From Mesaphorura yosii (Eukaryota; Arthropoda; Collembola; Poduromorpha; Tullbergiidae), in NCBI GenBank assembly GCA_009869945.1, contig WIXG01000341.1, positions 18,689 through 82,688 of the forward strand: a DNA stretch of 64,000 nt, written 5' to 3'. The position numbers and the translations under genes were made by a program. This document shows positions 22,181 to 41,971 of the stretch, piece after piece. The notes under the pieces are model-generated. The model saw only the letters and a program-made list of their open reading frames with translations, had not been told where the DNA came from and ran no database searches. Each line of letters begins with the position of its first letter. Positions within the stretch are counted from its first letter, which is position 1.

Positions 22181-23932
22181 ATGACTTCTGGACGGAGTCC
22201 GTACGACGGCCACAGCATGGGGAACAGTCAGGACGAGACTTATGGTGAGTAAACTGCGAGAAGGATAGCGTTGAACTGCTTGAAGTTTGAACGGAACCGT
22301 CTCAATTTTTCCATGCGTCAATATCTGAGTCAGCTGCTGTTTGCAGTTGCAATATAAATATGTTTAACTTGTCACGTTACAGATCGCCGGGGTTCCGTGA
22401 GCTCTCACTCCGTCATACATCCTGCTCTCAAGCGAACTCATACCGCATCTATTTCCGTCGAAAACACGACGCTAACGGAAATAATCACAATATATGAGAA
22501 ACTAAAATCACGCCAACTGGACAAAGTATTCAGGGTTCCAAAATTCCGTCCGGTGACGGCCATCGATGTTGAGCTGAAGCACATTGTTGAGGAGACTCTG
22601 CCCATCAGGCCATCCTTCACCTTTCACGATTCGTTCGACCCAATCGTAACGGATGGAGCAGAGGGCGTCGGTGGCAGTGTCGGCACACCTTCTGCCAATG
22701 ACAATGTGCTAGATTTTAACAAGTATGAAAATCTGGACTTGAAAAAATACCTCTACTTTTCTGCCGAAGCGGGCGTGCTCATCGCAAACACGCTGGAGGA
22801 CCTCTCTAAGAACTTCAACCAACTTCTGAGTGCCAAGAACTACTGGTTCAACATTATCGATCCCTCTGAGAAGGACTTGGCAATTTTATTCAGCAGCTTC
22901 AACGTGCACGACTTGACCATATCCGATATTCGTACGGGAAATACGGCCGAGAAGATCGAGATCTTTAAACACTACACATTCATATCCATGAAGCTCCTGT
23001 GCGAGAATCCGTATTCGACCGCGCCGGTGGTTCCTGACACTGTGCACATGACCACTGACACCGATAGTCTAAAGGCTGCACTCAGAGATCAGATGAGCAA
23101 TGGCATTGACAAGGATCCGTCCCCCCCGGCTGAAGACGTGGACTTTAACATTCTCATATTCAAAGACTTTGTGATTACCATCCACGACAAGCAGTGGGCG
23201 AGCATTCGCGATATTCTTGCATTCCTGAACCTCCTGACCTCGGCAGCAAACACTCTACTCACCCCAGACTGGGTCCTGTTCTCGGTGTTCATCGAACTGG
23301 CACAAGACGCGCAGAGCATGCTGGATCTCATCGAACCAGACATCGACAACCTGCGAATTGACAGCAAATCGTTCAGGAAAATGGGCGAGACAATGAAGAG
23401 ACACTTTGACATGGAATTTCGAATTTACAAAATCTCAAGGTTTCTGAAGCCAAAGATGAACATTCTTCGAATGCTGAAGAATAAATGCGGGAAACGCCTT
23501 TCGAAAGTCGTGATAATTCTTCTCTCGGATATCTTTGACGATTTCCGTGAGATATCGCATGATCTGCAGCATTTCAACCACATCCTCGAAAGATCACAAG
23601 ACACGCTGCTCGCACTGGCAAACGTGGAGGAGTCCAAGCAAGCCAACCGAATGGGCAAGACCATGAAGTACTTGAGCGAAGTTGCGCTCGTGTTTCTGCC
23701 AATTCAGGCAATCGGTGGTTTCATGGGCATGAACGTACGAGTTCCTTTCCAAACGGAAGACGACAATCCCAGTGTGGTTCCGTTTCTACTCATCGTCCTC
23801 ATTTCAATCAGTGTAGCGGTGTTTGTGTTCTTCCTCCGAAACAAAACTTACGTTTGCAAGCCAAAGAAGGGCGTGACAGGCATGAGGAGGTTCGCTGGGT
23901 TTAATCGAGGAAGTGTACAATCTGAGGCCTAA
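22181..23932 (+). CDS. CorA-family metal ion channel of the fungal Alr1/Mnr2 type
   Basis: Exons 22181-22244 and 22383-23932 join in phase to 537 residues. The single intron sits near the N-terminus. The long soluble part contains DLTISDIRTGNTAEKIEIF, matching the DIR-T-x-E-K-I/V-E-x-F motif of eukaryotic CorA proteins, and FKDFVITIHDKQWASIRDI. Two membrane helices close the protein: VALVFLPIQAIGGFMGMN with the obligate GMN selectivity motif, then VVPFLLIVLISISVAVFVFF and a basic tail. GMN followed by V-x-V-P resembles yeast plasma-membrane and vacuolar Mg2+ channels more than mitochondrial MRS2. The likely role is Mg2+ or other divalent uptake at a cell or vacuolar membrane, as a pentamer. 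The family call is firm; the fungal affinity is a memory-based judgement. Confidence 0.88.
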
Positions 23933-27786
<3,854 letters not shown>

Positions 27787-28209
27787 AATCCTCCCTGCTA
27801 CAATTCGTAGAGCTTCAAAAAGTTGGAAACATTCCAAAGCTTAACGATTATAAATCAACCTTAAAAGTCTTATGAAAGTGTCGAATGTAGTAAAAGAGAA
27901 CATCGTGTGCAGTGAGTCGCAAGTCGCTTCTGTCTCTTTTCGCGTGCTCCAACTCTTAGCATTCGCACCCGGGATCCAACCAGTCCCAATCTTGTGACAC
28001 AAGTTAGTTATGCACGATACACTGAAATCTAAAAATAACTTCGGTTATAATGTGCATGTTGCATGCTGGTACTGGATGGACATCCAAGTTGAAGTTGCAT
28101 GAAGTTATCCTGCAGAAATGTTGTAGCTGAGTAGATGCGAGCTTGGCTTAATTAGTAGAAGCAGTGCGTAAAGGACGGTTCACCAGGATTGGATACAAAT
28201 ACAGTCAAG
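27787..28209. other. spacer between iGluR genes B and C
   Basis: Nothing beyond 3' and 5' flanks was recognised in this short intergenic spacer. Confidence 0.5.
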
Positions 28210-30192
28210 ATGGCTGTAATCTGGTATTCATTGTTGCTAGTTGTTGCAGTATTCTGCTCATTTACTGTTAAAGAAAGTCGAGCTCAAATATACAACGCAG
28301 AAGCCGAGCTCGTGGTCTCATCCATTCTGGTACGCGAACATTATGTATCATTAAAAAATTCAGATGCTGCGCCGTGTTGACCTCTTCTTTAATTGGCATT
28401 TTATTCAGGTTGAACCGTATCTGATGATCAAGAAAGGTGTCAACGAAACCGGCGTTTTGTACACCGAGGATTACGAAGGCTACGCGTGGGACTTAGCAGG
28501 CTTAATTTCCAGACGGCTTGGATACAATTATTGTACGATTCCCAAAAGGAGGTCGAGGGACTGATTATTATAAAATTATTTCGTGTGACTGATTTTCAGT
28601 TAAACTCAAAATTACTGACAATTATGGGAGAAAGATTGACGATAGCCCGAGCAGCGATTGGGATGGAATCATCGGTGTCGTCAAAAGAGGAGTAAGTACC
28701 CCACTTTAACTCCCATATTTTAAGTTCATGGATGAAAAAATGAACCATTTTGTAAAGGAAGCTGACATTGGAATTGCACCATTGACCATCACGAAAAATC
28801 GTTCAGCGGTGGTTGATTTTTCCACGCCATTTCTCCAATTTCAACTTGGAATTCTTCAGGCAAAGAGAGCTGTGGGAGCGGTAGACGATGATGACGATGA
28901 TGATGAGACTCACGACGGGCAACATTTGTTTCTCGATCCTTTCACACCATGGCTGTGGCTTGTCATTATCGGAACAGCCTTCGTCGTCCTCATCCTGACA
29001 TTCTTCATTGAAAAATGCGTGTCACTCAAACTTCAGGGCGATGAACGCGCAAAAAATGAAAAACTGTGCCATCATTTCTGCAGCCGCGTATTTGGAACGC
29101 CCAGGTCAGTGTCTCGGAGCTTTCTGTGCGGTTTTCGATTATTATTTCTAAACGTTGTACGCACAGATCAATTGCGACACGAATCATTCAAATAAGTTTC
29201 TGGATTTGGGTCATTCTCATCTTCTCAGCGTACACCGCAAACTTTGCAGCGAATCGGTTCATTGATTTGGTTGAAGATCACGGCCTAGAAGAAGCCAGGG
29301 AAGTGAGGATTCAAAATGTTAAAGATCTGATCAGAAACGATAAAGTCAGATATGGAGTATTGTTCGCTGGAAGTACTTACAACTCATTCTTGGTTAGTCT
29401 CTAGCCGGGCCACTGGTTTGTGCATTTTCATTTGCCTCACATTTTTTCTCCGGTTTGACAGCATTCTACAAATCCAATTTACCAGAAAATGTATCAAAAG
29501 ATGGATGAATCTGGGGATTTCCTCACAAGTATTCAGGAAGGAATTGACGATGTCACAAAGTCGAACGGTACCAGCCAGTAACACTAAAATGAATGCCGAC
29601 CCAAAATAAAATCTCTTCATGAATAATGCCAGGAACTTTCGCACTTCTCGGCGAAGCACCAACATTGAAGCACGCAACATTACAGAGGCCTTGTAAACTT
29701 GTCATGGCTCCAATGCAATTCGGCCCGAAACGAGGATTCGGAGTGGCAACGGCAATTCCAAAAACTGGGCAGAAATCGGAGTTTTCGTAAGCCCTTGCAT
29801 GGTTGAATCTATTATAAGCTCAAAACAGCATGAATAATACCAAATTGCACTTGTAACATAGAAAACGCGTGAATTATGCAGTACTTGAACTTAAAGAGAA
29901 AGGACTTCTCGAGGACTTGGAGCAAAAGTGGTTTAGGGATCGCACAGAATGTCCTGAGGATGAAGACGATGATGACAAGTGGAAAGAAATCAAAGTTAGT
30001 ACACCAGTCTTTATACTAGCAGTCGTTTACGAAGCATGTGAAACATGTTTTCAATTGCAGCTGACGCGACATGAACCACTGGACCCGATTTCAATGACTG
30101 GAGTGTTTTACTTTCTAATCGCGGCACTTGTCATTTTCGTCATCATAGCAGCGATTGAGCTGCATCTCATCGCAAAGTTCAGAAGGCAATGA
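28210..30192 (+). CDS. short iGluR-like receptor C (no amino-terminal domain, pore loop replaced)
   Basis: Nine exons join in frame to 477 residues: 28210-28329, 28409-28532, 28600-28691, 28758-29104, 29167-29392, 29462-29567, 29633-29786, 29862-29994, 30061-30192. The first exon codes a signal peptide (VIWYSLLLVVAVFCSFTV). S1: VEPYLMIKKG, YEGYAWDLAGLISRRLGY, WDGIIGVVKRG, then EADIGIAPLTITKNRSAVV with the ligand Arg. An Asp run (VDDDDDDDETHD) precedes M1 (WLWLVIIGTAFVVLILTFFI). The pore-loop position reads NEKLCHHFCSRVFGTPR and lacks the pore helix and Q/R site. M3 keeps a nearly canonical gate (SAYTANFAANRF). S2: GVLFAGSTYNSFL, FALLGEAPTL, FGPKRGFGVA. M4: VFYFLIAALVIFVIIAAIEL. It is the least decayed of the three short receptors at M3. 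The tail after M4 is only about ten residues. Confidence 0.77.
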
Positions 30193-30937
30193 GTCACTGC
30201 AGCCAAACCTACTATTTTGTATTGCTTATTTCTTTAAACCATTGTAATATTAAACGGCGGATCGTCAAATTTTATGTCCTTTGAATTTATGCTTGCCTTG
30301 TCAGACACAAATGACCACCCAAGATACAACGAAATCTGTCTTCAGTTTAATATGCAGAATTTAAGTGTCGCGTCTAGTCGAAAAATCAATAAAACTTGTA
30401 TTCGATTGATTACTTTATAGTTTGCTGTTTGCTGAGCATTTTGCATCTGCGTTTCATGATCTTTCTTGTATGAAGATAAAATATGATTGCTGCTTTCACT
30501 CAGCGCAGCAGGTGGGAGAGTGGCCTACTTACAAGCGTGTCCACATTGGATAAAGAATGAAAGCGGGCGACAACGACGATACGCTCATATTTTTATTGTG
30601 CAGCATTTCATATTTTACTTTTACATTGGTGAAAGCAGCCAGCTTCCGGTTGCGACGGTCGCGGTCCCGTTCTCGCTCTCGGAGCCTGTACGACAACGAA
30701 AGACAGAGGAGAGAAAGTTGGAAAAGTTGGATCGATGCTGCTGGAGAAGCCAGATACAGCATCTCTGCTTGGCTTGTGTGGAACGGACTCCTCTTGCAAA
30801 GATTTTGTACAGTTCAGTTGCCAGTTCCCGACCGACATTACTCCGTTGAGTAAAGTAGGGTTATGAAGCTAACATAAATTAAATTATTCTAACATAGTTT
30901 ATTCGGTGTCAGTTAATTAATTAAGCATCTGCCTGTA
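30193..30937. other. spacer between iGluR genes C and D
   Basis: Overlapping frames of 70-120 codons on both strands around 30490-30850 are rich in Arg and Ser and have no domain. They look like composition effects. A potential polyadenylation signal for gene C (AATAAAACT) is near 30388. Confidence 0.45.
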
Positions 30938-35675
<4,738 letters not shown>

Positions 35676-35866
35676 TCACAATTCATCACTTGCGATCAAA
35701 AATTTAATTCTTAAGCATATTTGCACTTTGCTACTTGAATAAAATTAGTTTGAGCCTTTTGAGTGATTTTTACAACTTTTATTCGCTCGTTTAAAATATT
35801 CTGTTTGGAATTGGAATGGAATGGCGGTTTAAAGTACTTCGGCATATGGATGGAATATATCGCTAT

Positions 35867-37270
35867 TTAGTAAGGAAGGAGACCTTTAGTGGCGTCAGCC
35901 TGACCACCGGTCGCCGGTGCGTTCGGACGAACCGTACGAGATTGATGGGGCCAAGAAGAAGCCAGGTCCTTAAGTAACTCGCCGAAGTAAACAGGGTTCA
36001 TGTTGCGGCCTAACTCGTACAGGAAGAACCAATCCCCGTAATTTGAATAACGGACGATGGTCTCGATTGTCTCGTAGTCGGCCATGAAGGAAGTTTTCAG
36101 TCGCCATTTGCGGACAGTTGGCGACAGAATGATGATGAGGCGGTAAATGACAGCGATAATGGACGTGCAGGTGAGGAAGACGAACCAGAACCTAAGCACA
36201 AATTGAGATTTCAATTGAGGCTTCGATTAAAATTCCCGGAATTCGGTAAAAACTCAGAAGTGCCAACTCACCAAAGGAACATGTAAATTCTACGATTGAG
36301 CACATTGATTGGGAGGATGCACATGGCTTGTTGAGCTTGGGTTGTCACAAAGTCGTTTGTGGCCATCACACAGAATGTCACATACGGAAAGACATGTTGC
36401 ATAATCGTCTCTTCGTCACCATCTTCTCCTTCTCCGTAACGTATTTGAAATATGTTCAGTCCGTACTTCACAAATTGGTTCCCGATAAAACTGTTGGTGA
36501 GCAGAATTTGTACGACGACGTTGATAAGGCAGAGGAGTTCACAAATGAAGTATTTGGCAGCATAAATTCGATGAATTCCAGCATGTGCAGTAAAGTACTG
36601 CAAAATCATACTTTGATGCTTTGTCTTCACTGCATCTTCAAGCACATGAGAGTTGAGGCTTCCAATCATTTCCTTGATGCGACCACCTTCCCAAGTTTTC
36701 CACACAAAGTGCGCAATGTAGAAACAAGCGCCCTGGATGAGGAGCACGATCCAAACCTGGAAGTTAAAATTAAAATCAAGGTAGTTAAATGCACTTGTAG
36801 TAACAATACATTTAGAGTGACTTAATCATTAAATGGTCTTACCCATTGATAGTAATTTCTCTCCAGCTTTTCACGTGGGAGATTTACGGCTCCTGGAAAT
36901 TCCTGGAAATCTCTGTGATTGTCAGCTGAACCTGCAAGAGATGCAATTAAAAGGTGTAATTATTTTGAACTGCACCTTTCATTTAATTTCTTCTCAGCTT
37001 ACCCAAGTACCCCTTCTTCTTTTCTGAGTTTTTCGTCCTGAAAGTTCCGTGAACCCAACAATACTGGTCCAGTATTGGTTGTATGATGGTCGTGTGCGTC
37101 ACACAATCGATGGGGTCTCCAAAATATTGTCTTGAAGTTACAAGGATGCCGCATAGCACAAGTATTGCAGTTGTGACTTTGTAGTGAAGACGGAAACCGA
37201 AATTGTCGATGTAAATCTTCTTCGCATTGAGATTAAAGAGTTTCGTGAGCGAACCCCAGATATCAGACAT
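35867..37270 (-). CDS. innexin (gap-junction subunit)
   Basis: Four exons, 37270-37003, 36931-36843, 36756-36272 and 36191-35867, join in phase to 388 residues. Four membrane segments are present: VTTAILVLCGILVTS, VWIVLLIQGACFYIAHFVW, YFICELLCLINVVVQILL and FWFVFLTCTSIIAVIYRLII. The innexin hallmark YYQWV follows exon 2. Each extracellular loop has two cysteines: DPIDCVTHTT and DQYCWVHGTF in loop 1, VTFCVMATND and QAMCILPINV in loop 2. Loop 2 has VFPYVTFC where many arthropod innexins have VFPRVTKC. The C-terminal tail is short and ends KGLLPY. Six or eight subunits form hemichannels and gap junctions, including electrical synapses. The paralogue group is not assigned. It is convergent with receptor D, about 190 bp apart. 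Confidence 0.93.
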
Positions 37271-39057
37271 CACTGGTCGAGATCAGCTATCAGAAAACTG
37301 AGAACAAAATCACACGTCTGAGACAGGAGCTCGATAGAAATTAGCCTTGACTTACAGTCTTGACCCGAACAATTCAAATGGAAGCAAATTGAAAAGAACG
37401 CAAGTGTCCAGCCGCGTTTCAGTCTCAAAACTTAAAAGACAGTTGACAAATGCCAGGCACGGAATTTATGATGAATTGTTCTGATGTAACGACAACTAAG
37501 ATGCAAGTCGCTTGTGGTTTTCGTAACGCACTTCGCATTGCATATTTTGTATTTTACGAATTTTGCGTAAGAACTTTGACTCGATACAATAATGCAATTC
37601 GATGGCTCGTGCCGACTATACTCTTTTAAATTGTAAAAAAACCACAGGCTCAATTGAATGGGGTTTGTAGTTCAATTTACGTATTGGCTTTGTGATTCTA
37701 AATATGTCGTCAATAAAGGCTTTATTCATAAGAAGCGACATTTCTGACCTCACATGCTTCTATAATATAATTTATTATAAATTATTAGAATTTTGCAACA
37801 ACATATCCAAAGTACATGCAAGCACTACCCGTTTGCTATAACGTTAGTAAGACAATTTCAAGGAAACGGAATGAATAATATTTCTCATAAAGAATGCAGA
37901 CTACGTCTCAGCGGTTTTATCACATTTCCTGTCGCATCCACACCGCAAAAGGGATTTATGCGAATCAAACTTGAGCGTTTGGCCTGTGAATGTTCCCAAA
38001 TTGGGGCAAATTGGAAAAAATTCGAAGACTGACAATGACAGTCTCATTTTTCCAAGAAAGCATGAGTCGCTTCGACTTGACTTGTACATTGCACATGCGC
38101 TCTCGGGTTTTACAAGAGCGGCACAATCGTTTAACTACCGAATAACTTACGGTAGTCAGGTGTCCTCCGCTTCAATTGACGGGTTTTGCGGCTCCCTTTC
38201 TTAAAATCCACGTGCTGCAGGTCGTAAACCTCATTCTTGAAACTTGATACTAAACACGGTCAAGCAGCAACACTCATGAATCTTTCCAACTTGTGAGAAT
38301 TTGAAGACTGATGACGATGACTTAAAACTATTAGGGCCAGAGCAACAATGTGTAAGATGAGCAAGCAAACAAATAAGGAGTCTGCTTATCATGTGACTTT
38401 AATGCTCGGCTCAGTCAGAGATTTTCTATGATTTAAGAACCACAATCATAATCATAGAAGAGAACTTCAATCTGTGTTACACCTTGCGTAGCATCCTCAA
38501 CTCCAGATTCCCTGTATTGTAATGAGGCGAGGATTTGACGTAGCCTGCACTGTAATCATAATCACTGGGTTGAAGAACCGGTTCATTTTTTGCGAAAAAC
38601 TTTGCAGTGACGATACCGTAACGTTCAGCTTCGGGCATATTATAATACGCTCAAGAGATTCAGACAACGCAATAATGCAGTCCTGAATGCTTGCAAAGAT
38701 GAGATCGCATGCAAGTCAACAACGTGCCTGAAACGAAATCATATTTCACGATATCTCAGAGAACTCTGCTAAAGGAGCCTAAACGTAAATGATTGTGCGT
38801 GAGTCGCCGGCAAGGAAACTGTTTGAGGAGTAAAAGAAGTAATTGCGAGTAAAAGCAGAGGGCTTCTCCGGAGTCCGGACCCGACGACCCGGCCCCGGTA
38901 AAAATTTAAGAACCATCTTTGTGCGAGAATTCTTTTATTTCATTTTCTTGGAGCTTTACTGTCACAATTTCTCGCTATTTGATGACTTCCTTAAGTGCCG
39001 ATACTTCATCCAAATCTAAATTAAAAGAGGCATCAAGAAAGCGTATTAGAGCCTTTC
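37271..39057. other. intergenic stretch with no gene seen
   Basis: No exon was recognised on either strand. The sequence around 37755-37790 is a short AT-rich near-palindrome (TATAATATAATTTATTATAA). Sequence near 38930-38940 may hold the minus-strand polyadenylation signal of the GT49 gene. Confidence 0.45.
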
Positions 39058-40954
39058 CTACACGCGTGTGATTATTGTTGAACGTATTTTTTTTACCGTT
39101 TTAGTAAAGAGATGATAGATCGGCTTGTTTCGCCTGGTCTGAAGCGCTCTTGGGCTTGCCCGGACTCGTTTCCAGTCAGACTTTGCTTGCATTCCAAAAT
39201 GCAAGCAATACACCGGAGTTAAGACGTAAAAATTCCATCTAGCAACAATTGACTCAAAAGTCTGCAGCAAAAATGAGAACATTGACTCCTAATGCGCTGG
39301 ATTTCACATCTCACAGGAGAAAAGGTGTTTTTACCTGAGAACTTCGAGTGAATCCGTACCCAACAAATCGTGTGTCATAATAAGGAATAGAATTCGAAGC
39401 GATGTAAAATGGTTCGTAGAAATTCAGGCGATTATGAAATACTAAATGAGATGTAAAATTATGGATGACTTTGTGTGAAATGTGCACGGGTTCTTCTTCA
39501 AGATGCGTTGTCGCCCATCTGTAATTAGTACTCCGACGTGATATCAACTGCATCGATAGACTAAATTTAAACTGTGATCAGCGTTTGCTTACTTGGGATA
39601 ATTCGTCTCTCTTTGTGCGGGCTCCCAGCTTGTCTGGTGAAATGGTTCTGCCAAGCTTGCATTCACCATTCGCACCAGTTCCAGTTTGGTGTTAGGCAGT
39701 TTGGTACAATTCTCCACGATTCCAAATGTTGGGATTACAAACGCACATCTGAAACATCAGGCGTATCACAGTCAATCAAGATCAAAGATCTTTGTCTCGA
39801 TCTTGTTGTCAAACAATGGTTTACTTTTCACAAGTCTGAGCCTCCTCAGACTCGTAGAAGACTTGGAGGTCGGAAGCAGAATTATTTTTTGGAATCAGAT
39901 CCACATCCGTCACGAAGACCCAGTCCGTATTGCAGTGCTGCGATAAATAAAGAGGCAAAATAACCCGGAAAATAGCAGCTAAACTCATGCTGCTTGTGCC
40001 AAGATGGCAAGAGGACTTACCCTGCGTGCAATATTTCGTAAGTGATTCTGTGGATACGGCTTCCAGGCGGAAGCTGGCGAGAGGGAAGAAAAGAGACGGA
40101 TTTGGTGTTGTAACAGTTCCATAACTGACTTGTCCTCTCCACACTTTAGCTTTCGCTTATGCAGAAGATCGTCGTCTTGAGCATCCTGAAGGTTAATGAA
40201 TGACTGTTTCCGATTCCCAGGGGCTATGAAAAGAAATGTGAGCTAGCAGGCAGAATCAGCTTTCTATTTTAATTAAATTTCCCACAGCTAACCGTGTGAT
40301 TGCATTTGGAGCTCGTTGGACACCACAATGGTGATTGAAACAGTCGTCTTGAACCAGTAATGGCAGAATCTCATATGATTGATGAAGTCTTGGGCGATTT
40401 TCAGCTCGTATTCTTTGTTTAGATAGATTGCCAGTGAAATTGGCCCTTGCCAATTTTGTGCGACCTGCCCAATTGTGAATAGGCGATCGACCGTAGCCTG
40501 AAAATTCATGAAGAAGATAAAGTGCCAAGAAACAGGACATGCTTACACATTTGCGTAACCTAAAGCGAACCTGCGTTGCAAGGCACACGTTGAATGATTG
40601 TTTTAATTCGCACCATGTGGCCGGACGGATCACTTGAACGGTGTGGACAAGATTCGGTTCCTTCTGCATGGGATAATCAAATATGCATTAGAAAATAATT
40701 TTCAACTGTCAAAATCCTCGCTGTCTTACGTTCACATTTTTGTAGTCCAGCAGTTCCAATTCCATAGATTCCTCTTCTTCGCCATCCGCAGTTCTGCATT
40801 CCGCACTATAATGGCTTCGATAACCCTTGTGAATGTACCAAATGCAAACCATTCCAAGCACGGTGATGCTGAGCAGGGGCCACCACGGACAGCACTTGCG
40901 ACTTTTCTTGTGTGAGATTCTTGTGCGAATTGTGCGGAATGGAATTGGACTCAT
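39058..40954 (-). CDS. GT49 glycosyltransferase, B4GAT1-like
   Basis: Eight exons join in frame to 460 residues: 40954-40730, 40663-40571, 40497-40293, 40223-40021, 39937-39825, 39748-39593, 39518-39335, 39261-39058. It is a type II Golgi protein: a basic cytosolic head, one anchor (WWPLLSITVLGMVCIWYI), then lumenal enzyme. Family marks are TVDRLFTIGQVAQNWQGPIS, the YPQNHLRNIARR segment just before the metal site, the DxD motif in TDWVFVTDVDLIP, YDTRFVGYGFTR and VLTPVYCLHFGM. In animals GT49 enzymes such as B4GAT1 add glucuronic acid to the O-mannosyl glycan of alpha-dystroglycan, priming it for LARGE. That role is likely here but not shown by sequence. Potential N-glycosylation sites include NCTKL and NFTSH. 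The family call is firm; the symbol is withheld because paralogues are common. Confidence 0.87.
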
Positions 40955-41971
40955 AACGCATGCCTGACAGAATTTGCAAATCAGTTTCAACTTTCGACAC
41001 TCAGTTCCTGAAGAATTTGACGAGTTGGCCTCTGGAGCTTGTCTGCGGACGTTACGGCTTCAAATTGCGAGCTTTTGTAACCGTGGCCGTGGAACTTGGC
41101 GTTCTATACTTTCATTTTGCATTCATTGCCTTGTTAATTCACTGTGCATGCAACCTGAATTTTTTAGAACTTTGTTTTCTTTTCATTGCGTGTTGGGTAT
41201 GTTTGCTGTCAAATCTAAAAATCTAAAACAAGACACACCTGTCTAGTACTGCTTTAGAGTATACTCTACCGTACAATGCGTTACTGTGCGATTTCCTGCT
41301 TTTAGCTTTTATTGTACATTTTCCAGATCGTTTTTCTGTGATGATCCCGTCACCCAGCCGGCGGTGCAGGAAGCTTGCTGACGACAACGACAGCACCAAT
41401 TAATAACTTTTTGGCACGGACTAGAGTTACGTATGTGTATTATACGGGAAATATGAGTACCGAAGGTGGGAGGATGACACAACGCAATGTATTGTGAAAA
41501 ATGAGATTCTGGCGCACGCTGTTCGCAAAAAGTGTCTGATGAATACCTGCTGTTGTAAAATTCACGTTCATACACTACAAAAAGGAGGAAGCAAAACAGC
41601 ACTCCCTAGCGTAATCGCGCATGGAAAAATTTCGCGTGGAAAAGTCAAGAATATTGATTGTCTTTTAGCAATACGAATTAATAATTCACAAAGTTTAGCC
41701 GCTCGCTAGGATGTTAGCTTTGTTTCAAAATACTGTCCATGAAATGAAAACTAGGTGATTAGGCTGAAGGTCCGCGGACTGACACACATTTGTTAAAGGT
41801 TTATTGGTATAAATTCATAATTATCACATAACATATTGACATTCGACAAAGCTGCACTTTAAACACAGGAAATAACTCGTACGATTCCTTATCGATGAAA
41901 ATCTTCCAGTCTGAACGTAGTTAATTCACCCAATCAGCACACAATAAAACGAGGTCAGGTACACCGTGAGC
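40955..41971. other. intergenic stretch with no gene seen
   Basis: Short frames only, none with a domain. It holds the 5' flank of the GT49 gene and the 3' flank of the SLC6 gene. Confidence 0.45.

Noticed and set aside
30487-30853. Arg/Ser-rich frames between receptors C and D as genes
   Set aside because: Overlapping frames on both strands with no domain or splice partner; composition effect.
40223-40293. Frameshift in the GT49 gene between exons 3 and 4
   Set aside because: The acceptor TTTCATAG at 40224 gives an in-frame join.
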